Assembly: GCA_022592445.1 (NCBI GenBank)
Contig: JABYQR010000099.1
Coordinates: forward strand, 61,408-125,407
Source of the DNA: Cytidiella melzeri
Lineage: Eukaryota > Basidiomycota > Agaricomycetes > Polyporales > Irpicaceae
DNA: 64,000 nucleotides
Direction: 5' to 3'
The position numbers and the translations under genes are program-made. Under the pieces are notes generated by a model. It saw only the letters and a list, made by a program, of their open reading frames with translations. It ran no database searches and was not told the origin of the DNA. Below are positions 43,566 through 54,341 of this stretch, in pieces. How positions within the stretch are numbered: the stretch's first letter is position 1; each line of letters opens with the position of its first letter.

Positions 43566-45883
43566 TTACACATTGTTACCGTACACGATGAAAGTCAGAA
43601 GTCGCAATGAGCAATCTAGAGCGTACAGAATCCCAAAGTCCTCAAAGCACTCAACGAGAGTCAGAAAGCACCACATGGGCCCAAAAGGAGTGCCTCCGAA
43701 GGACGCATAAGCCGGCATACCGCCGGGAAAAACCCAGAGCCATGGCTGCATCTTCAGGTATGCGTAGGCCCAAAGGAGCTGGACGAGGTCTGGGTGTGGA
43801 AGTCTAACGACGACGGTCAGCCTAAGCAAGGACTCCGTCATGATCTAATACAGGAAGGCAGCCAATATCAGCGGAGAGTTTATGGATTGAGACTGCACTT
43901 ACTACCGTGTAGGCTCGTAAATCCTGCGCGTAGATTCGCACGCCCTGCGCAAGTTCTGGGAACAGCATCTCCAAAACTTCTCCTACAGAGGGCTTCGTAG
44001 CAGTGGGAGGGGTTTTGACTCGAGAATCCGTGAGCTCCGGATCGCCTTTCCTCTCGTCTTCTTTCGCATGTCCTTGTTCTCCATCAGTCTCGCCGTCTTC
44101 CTGGCGATCCGTCACCCCTGCTCCCTTATTGAGTTCTGTCCTCACTGACCCGCCTTCTCTCATCGCTGTCCCGCCCTCTCTTTCCCCGTTATCGTCGCTC
44201 TCTCCTTCGCATTCTCCTCCTTCCGCGCCACTGATTCCCTGCATTGTCTGGGCCTGGGGCTGCCAAGGCCTCGGACTGGAGAGAGGAGTGGATGAGGTGA
44301 ACACAAACGTCGACATGTGAGATTGGACAACGGGGGTGGTGGCCAAGGAACCAAGCTCTTCGCCGCGCCTACGAAGGGACGATTCCCACGCGAGAGCCCG
44401 AGGATCTCCATGAAGCGTGCCAGTCGCAGGGGAATCTGGCGGAGCAGGGCCGGCAACTCGACTATGATCAATTTTGGGAAAGGCCCTGTCAATACTCTCT
44501 AGGCTGTAGCGCCTCTTGGGAAGAGAGTCCCTAGCCAGTGGGGATGGGAAGAGCCCCTTCCGCTGCTAATGGGTCCAAATGGGCTATTTAAGTTGCTAGA
44601 AACAAGCGGGAACTCACATTTTTCGAGACATTTGCCCCAGCTGAACTTTGCTGCAGTTCTGACTGAAGAGTAGGAGGGTTTTCACGGAGAGCCTGTGAGG
44701 ATTGAAGGTTGCTCACATCTGTCATCAACTCTGCCAGACAGTCGCGTACCGTTGGTAGCTCCTCGTGAACGTCACGAAGGCCTTCCGACGTCTGCTGTGA
44801 GATTCTGAAAGTGTCTTCACATAGAGACGTAACAGCCTCAATGTTATCCACCACGTTAGACAGTTTGGGCGCATAGAGAGACAGCTTGCGGTGAATCGAG
44901 CCCAGCTGCTTGTCGAGTTGCTCATAATGCATAGAGAGCTCCTTTGTGCGTTCCTCTAATCTAACCAGGTCTTTGTGATTCGAGTCTGTTATCATAGTGT
45001 GAGATAGATAGAATTGCGAGACTGAGCAGCTCACCAATAGAACGCCTGAGTGTTGACATGGCTTTGGAAATGCGATCCTCAACATGATCTTGCATATGCT
45101 GCTGCAAGCCCTCCCAGGTAACAAATTCGGAAGTTGGAACCTGAAGTAGCGGTCAGCGCATTGCATACGCGTGTTCGAGGGGCGAGACTTACAGAAGGAC
45201 GTTTTGCAAGTGCGACCTTGGCAGTTGTTACCTGATTCTCTAACGCGGCTAGCCTGTCCTCTATCTCTGAAATATCGAGTGTGACGCGATAGAGTTCGCT
45301 CCTGAGTCATGTGTGAGCAGACTGGGGGACGTGATCTTTGGAAAACTTACTCCTTCACTGTTTTGCTGTACTTGTCGTTAACCCGCGAAACTTGATAATG
45401 CAGCGTTTCCTTAACGAGAGATTGAGGGCCAATGAAGGTACAATTACCACAAGGACTTACCAGATCCGTTACAACATCCAAGAATCTAACCTGCAATGAT
45501 TTGACAGCGTCTGTAGTGTGTTGAAGATTGTCTCCTTTCAAACTAAACAAGGTAGTAGCGGAGGACGATTGGCTGGTCAAGGTTTTTGTGAACCGGGGCA
45601 AAGACGAAGGTGGCGTGCGTGGCTTGTCTGCGGAAGTGGCACGCCTACCACTGTGAGTACGGATGGGAGTGAGAGCACACCCATCCGTGCGAGGGATGTC
45701 TGTTGTCGGAGAGCCTGACTGAAGGGGAGAAGCCGTGGCAGCGAGGACGGAGTGGACAGAGGAGTCCATCGAGCGATTCTCCTGTACTTCAGCAGAACCA
45801 GATATGAAGGGGGGAAGCATGGGAGCGACGTCAGCCTCGAAGGTGGAGGCTTCAGAATGCGAAGATTGTGGGATTTCGGACAT
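43566..45883 (-). CDS. Multi-exon unknown protein with coiled coils, convergent to the previous gene
   Basis: The likely start is an ATG at 45883 (MSEIPQSSHSEAST). The N-terminal ~130 residues are Ser/Thr/Pro rich. Several short introns follow (for example near 45410-45460). The middle has heptad-like helices (LEERTKELSMHYEQLDKQLG, then IHRKLSLYAPKLSNVVDNIE) and an acidic Gly/Glu-rich segment. The last exon, near 43566-43800, reads DLVQLLWAYAYLKMQPWLWV and GGTPFGPMW. Exon boundaries are uncertain. It lies between inverted copies of the 24-bp motif together with the gene at 39520-42622. No domain is recognised. Confidence 0.45.
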
Positions 45884-46421
45884 GGTGTGAGAGAAGTAAG
45901 GGGGGAGGATAGAGGGGATGTCAAGCCGTATAGGTAGCAGAACAAGACAGAGCAGTTGGCGTTTGCTGGTAACGGACGACATGCGCGTGTTGGCGGAAAA
46001 CGCCGCTGAAGCTTGCAGTTCGGGACTTGTGTATTGATACGATCGCGAGGGTCTCGGAAGTATGTATGTGATGAAAACGTTCTCGTCCCTACAATACACC
46101 GATTCAGAGCTGCGAGATACCGGCTTAGCAGCCGCGATGAATCCCACTAACCTCGATCAAGAAAAACAGGCACAGTGGGACAGGTAGTGTCCGAAATCCA
46201 TCAACGGTCAAGCCGACAGGGCAGTGTCCGATATCCGTCGACGGTGAAGCCGACAGGATATCGACCCTGGCGTCGTTGCCGGTAGGAAACGAAGGGTCCC
46301 AGTAAGCAGCTTTGGGGAGTGTCTTGTAGCAATGCGCTCGAAGGCATGCGGATCCGTGAAGAGAGCGGCTCAGAGCCCTAAAGACACTGAAGCTTGAAAG
46401 TTGCGACCCAAAGAACCTTAG
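45884..46421. other. Upstream region of the minus-strand unknown gene
   Basis: No further gene is supported. A short direct repeat (cagtgtccgaaatcc / cagtgtccgatatcc with gtcaagccgacagg-like flanks) lies at about 46182-46260. Confidence 0.5.
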
Positions 46422-47360
46422 GCAGCGAATGGATTCACTAGCCCAGAGGTGGTGGCGATGCGGCGAATGGATTCACCAACAGGCAAGCGAGAAGAGGAAA
46501 ATTTCACGTGGCGAATAGATTCACCAACGGGAAAGCTAATAAGAATTACTCTCACCTTTCTACCCTTTGTCACTTAGGATTGCTTGGCCATGGGGATGCG
46601 CTCGTGGTGGTGGCGTCAGGAAGCGTCGTCGTCGTCGTGGCTTGGGGATGAGTTCGGGGTCGTGGGGCAGGGAGGGTGTTCGTCGTCGCACATGCTGTAG
46701 CTGTAGTAGGAGTGGTGGCCGTGATGTCGTTCCTTGTCGTACAGAGAGGTGGTGGCGAAGTTGGATGCTCAGCGTGGCGATGGTCGTGGTCGTCATGGTT
46801 GGAAAAGTTGAAGTTTCGGAGTTGAAGTTCCGGGCGCTTGAGCGATACTCTCCCGTGTCCGTGACCCGCCACACTCCCTCAGACGACCACCATCCTCGAG
46901 CTCTCGCCAGTGAATTCATTCGCTGCGCTGAGTCTCTGTAGTCTTATCACTCTGGGGCTAGTGGATTTATTCGCCGTCTCGGACGACTTATCCTGGTTGT
47001 ATCAGTCCACCTCAGACGACCACCACACTCCCTCAGACGACCATCACACTCCCTCAGACGACCACCACACTCCCTCAGACCACCACCATCCTCTCGCAAG
47101 TGAATGTATTCGCTGCGTTGAGTCTGTACGACGACGGAAACGACATTACGGCCACCATTCTCATAACTACAGCTACAGCATGTGCGACACCGAACACCCT
47201 CCCTGCCCCACGACCCCCAGTTCATTCTCAAAGTTGTGTTTCCGCAACAAGGACATGCGGGCATCAGGCTCCTCTCTCAAATCTATCGCTAGTGAATTCA
47301 TTCGCTGCGTTGAGCCTCCGGATTTCCACTGCCTCTAGGCTAGTGAATTCATTCGCTGCC
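46422..47360. mobile_element. Palindromic (foldback) element with repeated 24-bp motif
   Basis: The outer ends are ggcagcgaatggattcact at 46422 and its complement at 47337-47360. Additional motif copies lie at about 46461 and 46502 in one orientation, and at 46908, 46952, 47096 and 47287 in the other. Inner arms of about 100 bp around 46650-46745 and 47125-47235 are also inverted copies (gtcgtggggcagggagggtg). A 21-bp tandem repeat (ctcagacgaccaccacactc) of four copies lies at 47011-47094. No gene; open frames reflect the repeats. Confidence 0.7.
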
Positions 47361-47474
47361 TGAGGGTCTTTCACTCGCTATTCAGGATGAGGAGGACGGG
47401 TCTTGAGAGGATGAACTTGCCATTGCTGTTGGGCAGTGAGTCCCTTCGTAGAGCCTGAGCAGCGCACCATATAC

Positions 47475-47666
47475 ATGGCGGCGACCAATCGTGTTCTTAT
47501 CGAGCTAGAGGTTTTCGCCACCCAAGCGTGCCGTCGTCTTATCGAGGAAGTTGGTCTGCCTTTGCCGAACTTGCAGCCTACCTATAACGGTTATGTGCTA
47601 CAACCTACGAAGACTAAGTACAACGCGCAGAACAGGTACGGTAAGCCCCGGGTATCCCTTTACTGA
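47475..47666 (+). CDS. Short unknown frame, possibly a first exon
   Basis: An ATG at 47475 opens 63 residues (MAATNRVLIELEVFATQACR). The region around 47634-47650 (aggtacggtaag) could be a splice donor. No continuation is recognisable downstream. This may be an exon of a lost gene or a chance frame. Confidence 0.2.
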   Translation: MAATNRVLIELEVFATQACRRLIEEVGLPLPNLQPTYNGYVLQPTKTKYNAQNRYGKPRVSLY

Positions 47667-48125
47667 CTAGGGTCTTGCCTCTATGATAGCTGCGTTGCAG
47701 ATAGGTAGCTAGAATGCAGCTGCAGGCGCATCGTGAATAGAAGGTGCGCAACTAAACACCCTACCTGCTCAATCCCCCCCGACATTTTACCTCATCTCGA
47801 CGTATTCGTCGCTCACGTCCGTCGCTGACGCACGTCAATTTAGGAGTGATCATACGGGTTCGATATATTCTACTTCTACTTAGCATCCTCTAGCCTACTA
47901 GTGACCAGTAGCTGAGCCTTGTAAGTACTTGTGAGTGGTGCGCGTCATTCACTCCCTTTCAGATCCTGGGCTCAACCACCTAGATGATATTGCGTCCTTT
48001 GCAAGCACTGAGTTCACCCTGGAATGTTTTTCAGCGACGCAGATGAGCCGCAGGAGGCCTGACGAGCCTCTGCATGTATCAATGCGCGAGGTACTTGATC
48101 GGCTGTCAGGGTAGGAGTTGCCAAG
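47667..48125. other. Stretch without a gene
   Basis: No recognisable coding, RNA or repeat feature. Confidence 0.5.
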
Positions 48126-48139
48126 GTGGGTGGTTAAGG

Positions 48140-48370
48140 TATGCGTGTGGGTTGGGGGAGGGGGGAGGAGGCAGGCAGACGGGGGCAGTAGTTATGGCGG
48201 GGGGGCGGGGGTGGCGGGGGAGCGGGGGGGCGGGGGAGACGGGGGAGACGGGGGGGCGGGGGAGACGGGGGAGACGGGGGTGGCGGGGGAGACGGGGGTG
48301 GCGAGGGAGGCGGGGTGGCGGGGGTGGCGGGGTGGCGGGGGAGGCGGGAAAGGTGGGGAAGGCGGGGTCC
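48140..48370. repeat. G-rich simple-sequence tract
   Basis: About 230 bp are built from ggggg, agacgg and tggcg words, with runs of four to seven G every few bases on the plus strand. It has strong potential for G-quadruplexes. Proline-rich and glycine-rich frames on the two strands are artefacts of composition. Confidence 0.9.
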
Positions 48371-49159
48371 CAGGCAAAAGTTAAAGGCACTAGACTTGTT
48401 GTAAAAATGTTTGAGAAGGTGTATGGGAATTTGACGCACATGTAATTAAAATTTACCTTTCAAGGCTCAGAAAACCAAGTGGAAAAGATGCCTTCCACGG
48501 ATTCGGCGGGGCGTGGGAAAAGGGCATGAAAAAATCAAGAAAAGGAAAGGGCGGGTAGAATTTCCGGCGGCCTACCTCGTTGCATGCACGTGCTACCGAA
48601 AAGTTCGTGAAAGTTGTTTGCCACGTTATGTTTGCCATCACCCGACACACGTGGAAATCTAATTGTTTTTACAATTTTAGGTCGGTCGGAAATCTGCCCG
48701 AAAAATCAATATTCACACAGATTTTCGGAGCGCGGAAAGGCTGCCAGTAGATAGGCTTGAAAATTTGTAGAAAAATCACAAAAATGTCTTTGATTGTATA
48801 TTAATCTAACCCCCCAAACATAACTATATATTCACGGGATTTTTAACATATCAAATAACTCTCACAATCATTTCACGTCATGTGAAATCGGCCTTTGCCT
48901 GCAGTGTGCTGGATAATATTCGGGGCTTTTCATGTTCTTCACCTTTTGTCCAAGAAGCTCATTGACACAGCTGAATGTAGACACATCCTCGATGCAAATC
49001 TCACTCCCCTTTGAGCAAGATTTGGGACCCCAATGGGTGTCAAGAATTGGTTCGAGTTCTGACCAACCCATATGCCACAGCTGAATTAAAGGTAGAGCCC
49101 AGCCATGCTGGTGATAGCTGTGAGAACAGCTGTCAAGGAAACACTTGAGGGTGCGAATT
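48371..49159. other. Stretch without a gene
   Basis: AT-richer than its surroundings, with only short frames and no recognisable domain. Confidence 0.5.
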
Positions 49160-49360
49160 TTTACGATTCCTGAAGAATGAAGAAGAATCGTTCCAGTTTG
49201 CGCCAGCGCATTGATGCTTTTTCAGATGTGACCTTTTTGTCCCCCAAACTGTGGGAATTTGATGGGGTAATACATGCGGTAATAAATTCTGTAACAGTGT
49301 GGTGTGATGATTTGATGGTGTTTCATTTGCTTTGTTATTCACTCTACAAATGCATGTGAT
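49160..49360 (+). mobile_element. Relic of the Helitron-like 5' segment
   Basis: It contains tacgattcctgaagaatgaag, the conserved start of the other copies, and the best preserved reading of the shared coding relic: RIDAFSDVTFLSPKLWEFDG. The patch recurs around 10410, 14050, 26010, 28110 and 58450, more decayed. It may derive from a gene fragment captured by the family; the source is not recognised. Confidence 0.5.
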
Positions 49361-50278
49361 GAGCTGAATCTCCCATAAAAAATCTGTTTTTGTTTTTTGT
49401 ATTGAACACATGTACATGAATAGACACAAATTTTACATCATCAGATAGTCCTGCCCTTCAGCAACACACAGACATAAAAATCTTCTTGGTTGAACCCAAC
49501 GTTAGAGATATACAGTCAATGTACTGATAAAAGTTGCTCAGACTCCGTTTGGAACCCCGCTGATCTTTTTCTTGCAGGTAATCACATGATTTTTGGCTAT
49601 CCGGTTTGTACCTATCACATAGTTTTCAAGCGGCTGCCGCCGCATCGGGCCGATTTCCCCTCTCTCTGATAGCAAACCTTATAATAGTCAGTAGGTAACC
49701 CTCTACCCCACAGATAAACCTGATTTAGAGAATTCGGACCTTCCAAATGTTCCAACCCTGTGAAATGTGCATTTGTCAACCACTCTGCAATTTCAAGTAC
49801 ACTTGGTCGGCTTGCAGGCTATCTTCTTGTGTTGCATGCATGACTCAGTGGTGAATTACTCAGTGGCTGTATTTTTGACGCATCTAGATGGCTGACCTAG
49901 AAAGTCTTCGCATTTGCAGTGAAACACATGCTATAGCCAGCAATGTATGTGCAGTTGTGGTAAATTCTACTTCATTTTGGTCTAAAGCATAGTATTTGGA
50001 TGCTAGTTTGTAATCTGCTGTGTACAGATATGAACAACGGTATCTATGTGTATTCTGTTAATTATCTCTAAATACAGCATCTGCTGAGAAGGTCTCAATA
50101 TTAGTGAGGAAAGTGTTTGCAGCTGATTTAGTTTGTCGCAGCCGTGACTTCCATTCACAGTTGGACACCGGGGTTGCTGTTCCTTCAACAATGTCCTTTA
50201 ATTGTTTCTGAAACCAGTCCTCTGCCTCCTCAGATGCACCAAGTATGTCCCCAATTACGCAACTGACACGGTGCTCCC
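49361..50278. other. Stretch without a gene
   Basis: Short frames only; no domain or repeat recognised. Confidence 0.5.
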
Positions 50279-50830
50279 ACGTTGTGACTTCGTAATTCGA
50301 TCGACTTCTGCACCCCGTGAGTTTGTATGGGTTTGCGGTTTTGAGGTCATACTATACCGCCAGGGTAAACTACGCCGTCATTGAGATACAGTGAGAGAGG
50401 TGGTGAAGGTGGGCAAGTCTTGTCCCTGGTAATCTAATGCAACGCCACACACTGATTGTGCACACGCCTTCTTCCCACTGCATGCAAATGCTCAACACTT
50501 GTTGATATATCGAACGGCAAATGGTCCACTCACCTTGATGCAAGCAGTACAAGCCTTGATAACGCAGATTGCTGGCCAATTTCCTTAGATGCTGTGGTCT
50601 GCGTGAGTGTTTGTTATGTTAGTACACTTCATAAGTCAGACACACCAAGTAAGCCCAACACAGTCCTCCAACGTTGTGACTTCGTAATTCGATCGACTTC
50701 TGCACCTTGTGATTTGTCTGGGTTTGCGGTGTCAAGGTCATACAATATTGCCAACAACAGGGTAAACTACCCTGTCGTTGAGATATGGTGAAAGAGGTGG
50801 CGAAGTCAGGCGAGGAGAGGTTCACAGTGA
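50279..50830. repeat. Direct repeat, about 150-bp units 398 bp apart
   Basis: Sequence from about 50280 (gttgtgacttcgtaattcg) recurs from about 50678, with gggtttgcggt, aaggtcata and gggtaaactac in the same order and with substitutions and a small indel. No coding function is evident. Confidence 0.75.
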
Positions 50831-50879
50831 GATACCGCAAGTCAATCAGCATGCTGATCCGATTGCTTAACAGGTCGGC

Positions 50880-51015
50880 CCGCACTTGCGGTCCGGTGTT
50901 AAGGTTAGGCGCCATCAGTCGACTCCTGGTTCTTGCGCGCTCTCTCCCCCTCCAGCACCCAAATTCCGGCCCAGGCTTGCGGTCCGGTGTTAAGGGTAGG
51001 CGCCATCAGTGAAGC
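50880..51015. repeat. 91-bp spaced duplication
   Basis: The words gcggtccggtgttaagg and aggcgccatcagt occur at 50888 and again at 50979. The copies are nearly identical over about 35 bp. Confidence 0.8.
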
Positions 51016-52195
51016 TTTGACTTGTTGTTCTTGCCCTCTTACTCGCTCTCTCCAGCCCCTGCATTCTCGGTCTTGGTCTTGCTCTCTCTCTCTCACTCTC
51101 CCACCTCTCCACGGTTTATGTTGCACGAGAGGGTAGTGTACCCTCTTGTGTAATGTACCGCGTTTATCCTTTTCTGTCTCACCCTCTCTTCTGTGTGCAA
51201 CTCAACACAGATGAACCGCGCGACAAATTCCTCACTACTCACATTTCCTCTCAGCTGCTCACTGCACACCAATATCACCTACAACAACAAATTTGCCGCT
51301 ATCTTCTTGCCATTGGCCTGTTCCGCCAACCATGATTGCTCGATCTGATGAAACCCGATCCGATCTTGACGTGGGAGTGAGCACGATTGTGTCGTTCTCG
51401 AGTTGTATTGTTGTAGAGTGCGGTTGGCATGCACAGCGTGTGCCAGAGTCTTGGGGTTGAGGAAGAAGACTACAGAGGGAAAAGGTGCGTGTTGTTTTGC
51501 AAGACGACGTACAGCTGATGGCAATTTGCTATGAGGTTGACAATGGAGTGTGCACTCTCGACGTGTCCGTCATCAGCCAGTCTTTTGTGAGGCAGGATGG
51601 AGCTGGAGAGTTTGGAAAATGATTTGCGGGTGTTTCCGGCAAAGTGCTGCACTTGTAGAGTATGCGAGTTGTGTTTATTAACCAGCAATCAAGTAACTCT
51701 GGCCGCGAAACGTAGTCATACGTACCCTTGCGATTGGTTTGATATATATATATATCATCCAGTTTTCCCTCTACACTACAAATATGTTGCTTGATATCAA
51801 TACAATCTCCATTCATCCCATTACCCGATACATTGTCATCAGGCTGCAATTAGCCGTCCTCCAATTGAGAGTCCTGCTCACGCCTGAGGGTGTGTCAAAC
51901 CTGCAAGCATGTTGATCTATGTCGACGTCGGTGATTACTTCTCCAAGTGGCCGCATACCATTCACTGACTTACCTAGCAACCCCTTTGTCCCTGTCCTGG
52001 TCTCGAGGTGCACCAATTTCTTCAACCTCCTCTGACTCTTTGTTTCCCTCCTCACCATCCCCGTCAACCTTGTTGTGCTTGACTTCCTCCTCAATTCCTT
52101 GCGTTTCCGGAAATGGATTCATTGCAATGTCGGCGAGGGCGACTAGTAGATGGGTGGTGCTGCAAAGAGCAGCTAAGCGCGGTAAGTCGGTATAT
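51016..52195. other. Mostly non-coding, possible minus-strand acidic exon
   Basis: It holds CT-rich DNA (51030-51110) and a (ta)n run near 51745. On the minus strand, from about 52122 down to 51975, a frame begins MNPFPETQGIEEEVKHNKVD and continues Glu-rich to a GTAAGT-like donor. It could be an exon of an unrecognised gene, but there is too little to call one. Confidence 0.35.
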
Positions 52196-52344
52196 CCTCA
52201 TGCGCCACAAAGCGTAACTCGGTGCTGACAGGCCAGAGCTTACGTCCTCTTTTGATAATGACACGCAAAAACGCGCGTCTTGTTCAAAAGAGGACGTAAG
52301 TTTTTGCCTGTCAGCACCGAGTTGCGCTTTGTGGTGCATGAGGA
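52196..52344. repeat. Imperfect inverted repeat, arms about 55 bp
   Basis: The left arm has gccacaaagcg..cggtgctgacaggc..cttacgtcctctttt and the right arm its complement (aaaagaggacgtaag..gcctgtcagcaccg..cgctttgtggt). The loop is about 28 bp near 52256-52283. It can form a long hairpin. Its right arm overlaps an open frame of about 90 residues that I do not recognise. Confidence 0.85.
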
Positions 52345-52689
52345 CATTGCTCCCTCTGTTTTCCTCCCGCCTCTCACCTCCATACGCTTGACCGCTCTCA
52401 CCCCTATATTGTTGCACACATCAATCCTCAAGGTCGGCTTTGCACTTGGTCTTGAAATGACAGAACCGGTGAGTACATGTTCGTTCCTATTGCTCTATAC
52501 ACGCAGGGGTATTTGTTCGTACGATGCGGCATTTGGTTTTTTTTTATAAGTTCACTTTGACTTCACATGTGGTGGATCGACCCCCTTCACACTTCCCTTC
52601 CCCGTCCTCGGCGCTCTTGCTCTTGCCCCCAACCGCCATCCTCTCTCTCTCCCCCCGCTGCTCAGATACCCAGCACATACATAAACATC

Positions 52690-53251
52690 ATGGTAACAAC
52701 CTCACACACGGTCTCAAATACCTCCTTGACACTATGGTCGACATGAACTTGGAAGTTTCGGACGACAACCTGCAGTACATCGAGTTGATCGAGGAGGCGC
52801 AGGATATTCGAGACGGACAGCTGTTCCCAGAGGAGTACCTAGAACCTCTACGGCGGTTGTGGGAAGACCCGAGCGTGCAAAAGTGCTGGGAACGAGGGAA
52901 CGAGGCCGCTCTTCCAGACAAGTATGTATCATATCGTGCCTCTATGCTGGCGAGTACATGTATTGACGTTGTTTCTTTCATAGCTTGAGCTATTTCTTTG
53001 GTGATCTCGATTGACTGTTCGATCAGTTCTATGTGCCGATCGAGCAAGATATTGTCCACACCCGTGCACGGACAATAGGCATCACAGAGACGGTCTTCAA
53101 CTTACAAGAAATCGAGATGCTCATGGTCGACGTTGGCGGGCAGAAGAGCGAGCGGCGGAAGTGGATCCACTGCTTCCAGGACGTGATGAGTATTCTGTTT
53201 TTGGTCAGCTTGAGCGGGTAGGATCAATGTCTGATTGAGGACAAGGACGCG
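52690..53251 (+). pseudogene. G-protein alpha subunit gene fragment
   Basis: The frame reads NNLTHGLKYLLDTMVDMNLE and on through the alpha-helical domain to ALPD. It crosses a ~60-nt intron (52922-52982), then [29 protein letters not shown] and the switch II motif [16 protein letters not shown]. It ends at LIEDKDA before a splice donor. The TRARTIGI segment fits switch I with its conserved Arg and Thr. The P-loop exon upstream and the NKxD/TCAT guanine-binding region downstream are not found. Two in-frame stops occur: TGA after DLD, where Arg is usual, and TAG after LSG, where Tyr is usual. The fragment is therefore dead. It lies among other gene fragments upstream of a Helitron helicase. Confidence 0.85.
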
Positions 53252-53805
53252 GTGAGTATTCTTCAAGTTGTCTCGCCTCCTTCTCTGCTCGCCACCATAC
53301 CCCTCTCTCCGTCTCTCTGTCCAACCATACACCTCTCTCTCTCGTCAACAACTCCCCCGTTTTGCTCTCTCGCCTCCGTCTCTGGTCGCCACCATACCCC
53401 TCTCTCTCTCATCTCTCTGTCCAACCATACCCCTCTCTCTCCGTCTCTCTTGTGTGGTCCGCAGTGTCTCCGGTTTCACCATACACCACGCTACGTGGCG
53501 TGGGTTCGCAAATGCTAGACCGGCATTCGAAAGCGGGGCGTGATAGTCGTTCGCGCACTGTGTACCCTTTCGGACGTCTCTGTCGTCTCTCCCCGTTCAT
53601 TGGTCCGGTTCAATCTTACCCCTCTCTCTCTTGTCGTGGTTTCTCTCCCTGTTTGTTTCCCCGTTTGTTGGTCTGGCTCTCTCGCATCCTTCTCTGGTCA
53701 CCACAACATTCAATGTTCCACCGTGACCGCGACATGCTCAGTCTCAGTAAGCCTCTTCTAGCAGAACCTCAGGCTGTTCAATAGTGAGGGTACACAGAGA
53801 AGCTA
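53252..53805. other. CT-rich spacer with repeated words
   Basis: It contains several copies of accatacccctctctct and related words between 53290 and 53440. There is no recognisable coding sequence, and the rest of the G-alpha gene is not here. Confidence 0.6.
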
Positions 53806-54263
53806 ATGGGCGAGATAGACACAAGCTACCACCAGATGCCATATGAAGACTTCATAAAACTGTTCGCCAAAGTCGGTGGTCTCGACCAGCCAAACCTTTC
53901 GAGTGCGCAGCTTGACGCGATTTCCAAGAACTACAAGTCTGACTGTTGGAATGGCAAAGAGTTGCCAATGTGTTCTTCAATCGTACGCTCCTCTTTCTTC
54001 AAATAGCTCATTGCTGCTAATAGCTGGCCTTCAAGTGTACCAGCTTTAACGACGTGGTCGCCGAAGCTGCCCGTGTCAACCCCGAAAGCACGTGTTTTGT
54101 CTTTAAAGAGGTCTCCGCTTGGCCTGAGAAGGCTGAGGACAAGATAAATATTGACGTTGCGATGTACCCAGACATGTCGGAAGCTCGACGAGTGTATAAC
54201 AGCGACATTCCATCTGAAATATCGCAGGAGAACCCCCACGTGGCGCGGGCAGCATGGGCGTAG
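53806..54263 (+). pseudogene. Unknown gene fragment, two exon-like pieces
   Basis: The first piece (53806 to about 53982) reads MGEIDTSYHQMPYEDFIKLF and on to LSSAQLDAISKNYK. A second piece (about 54028-54263) reads VNPESTCFVFKEVSAWPEKA and ends SQENPHVARAAWA. A possible short intron separates them. No family is recognised. The ICMT-like gene follows about 80 bp downstream on the same strand. Confidence 0.35.
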
Positions 54264-54341
54264 ATGACACCTGTCTGAAAGTGAAAGGAAGGGACCAGGA
54301 GAAACAACTCCCGCGTAAAGTGCCCTCATACGCACAGCCTA

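Noticed and set aside
46560..47264. Frames of 100-142 residues inside the palindromic element
   Set aside because: Mirror frames of inverted arms and of the 21-bp tandem repeat; no domain.
48106..48445. Pro-rich and Gly-rich frames over 100 residues
   Set aside because: Products of the G-rich tract in several frames and on both strands.
53252..53805. Remaining exons of the G-alpha gene
   Set aside because: No NKxD or TCAT guanine-binding motif appears in any frame of this stretch.
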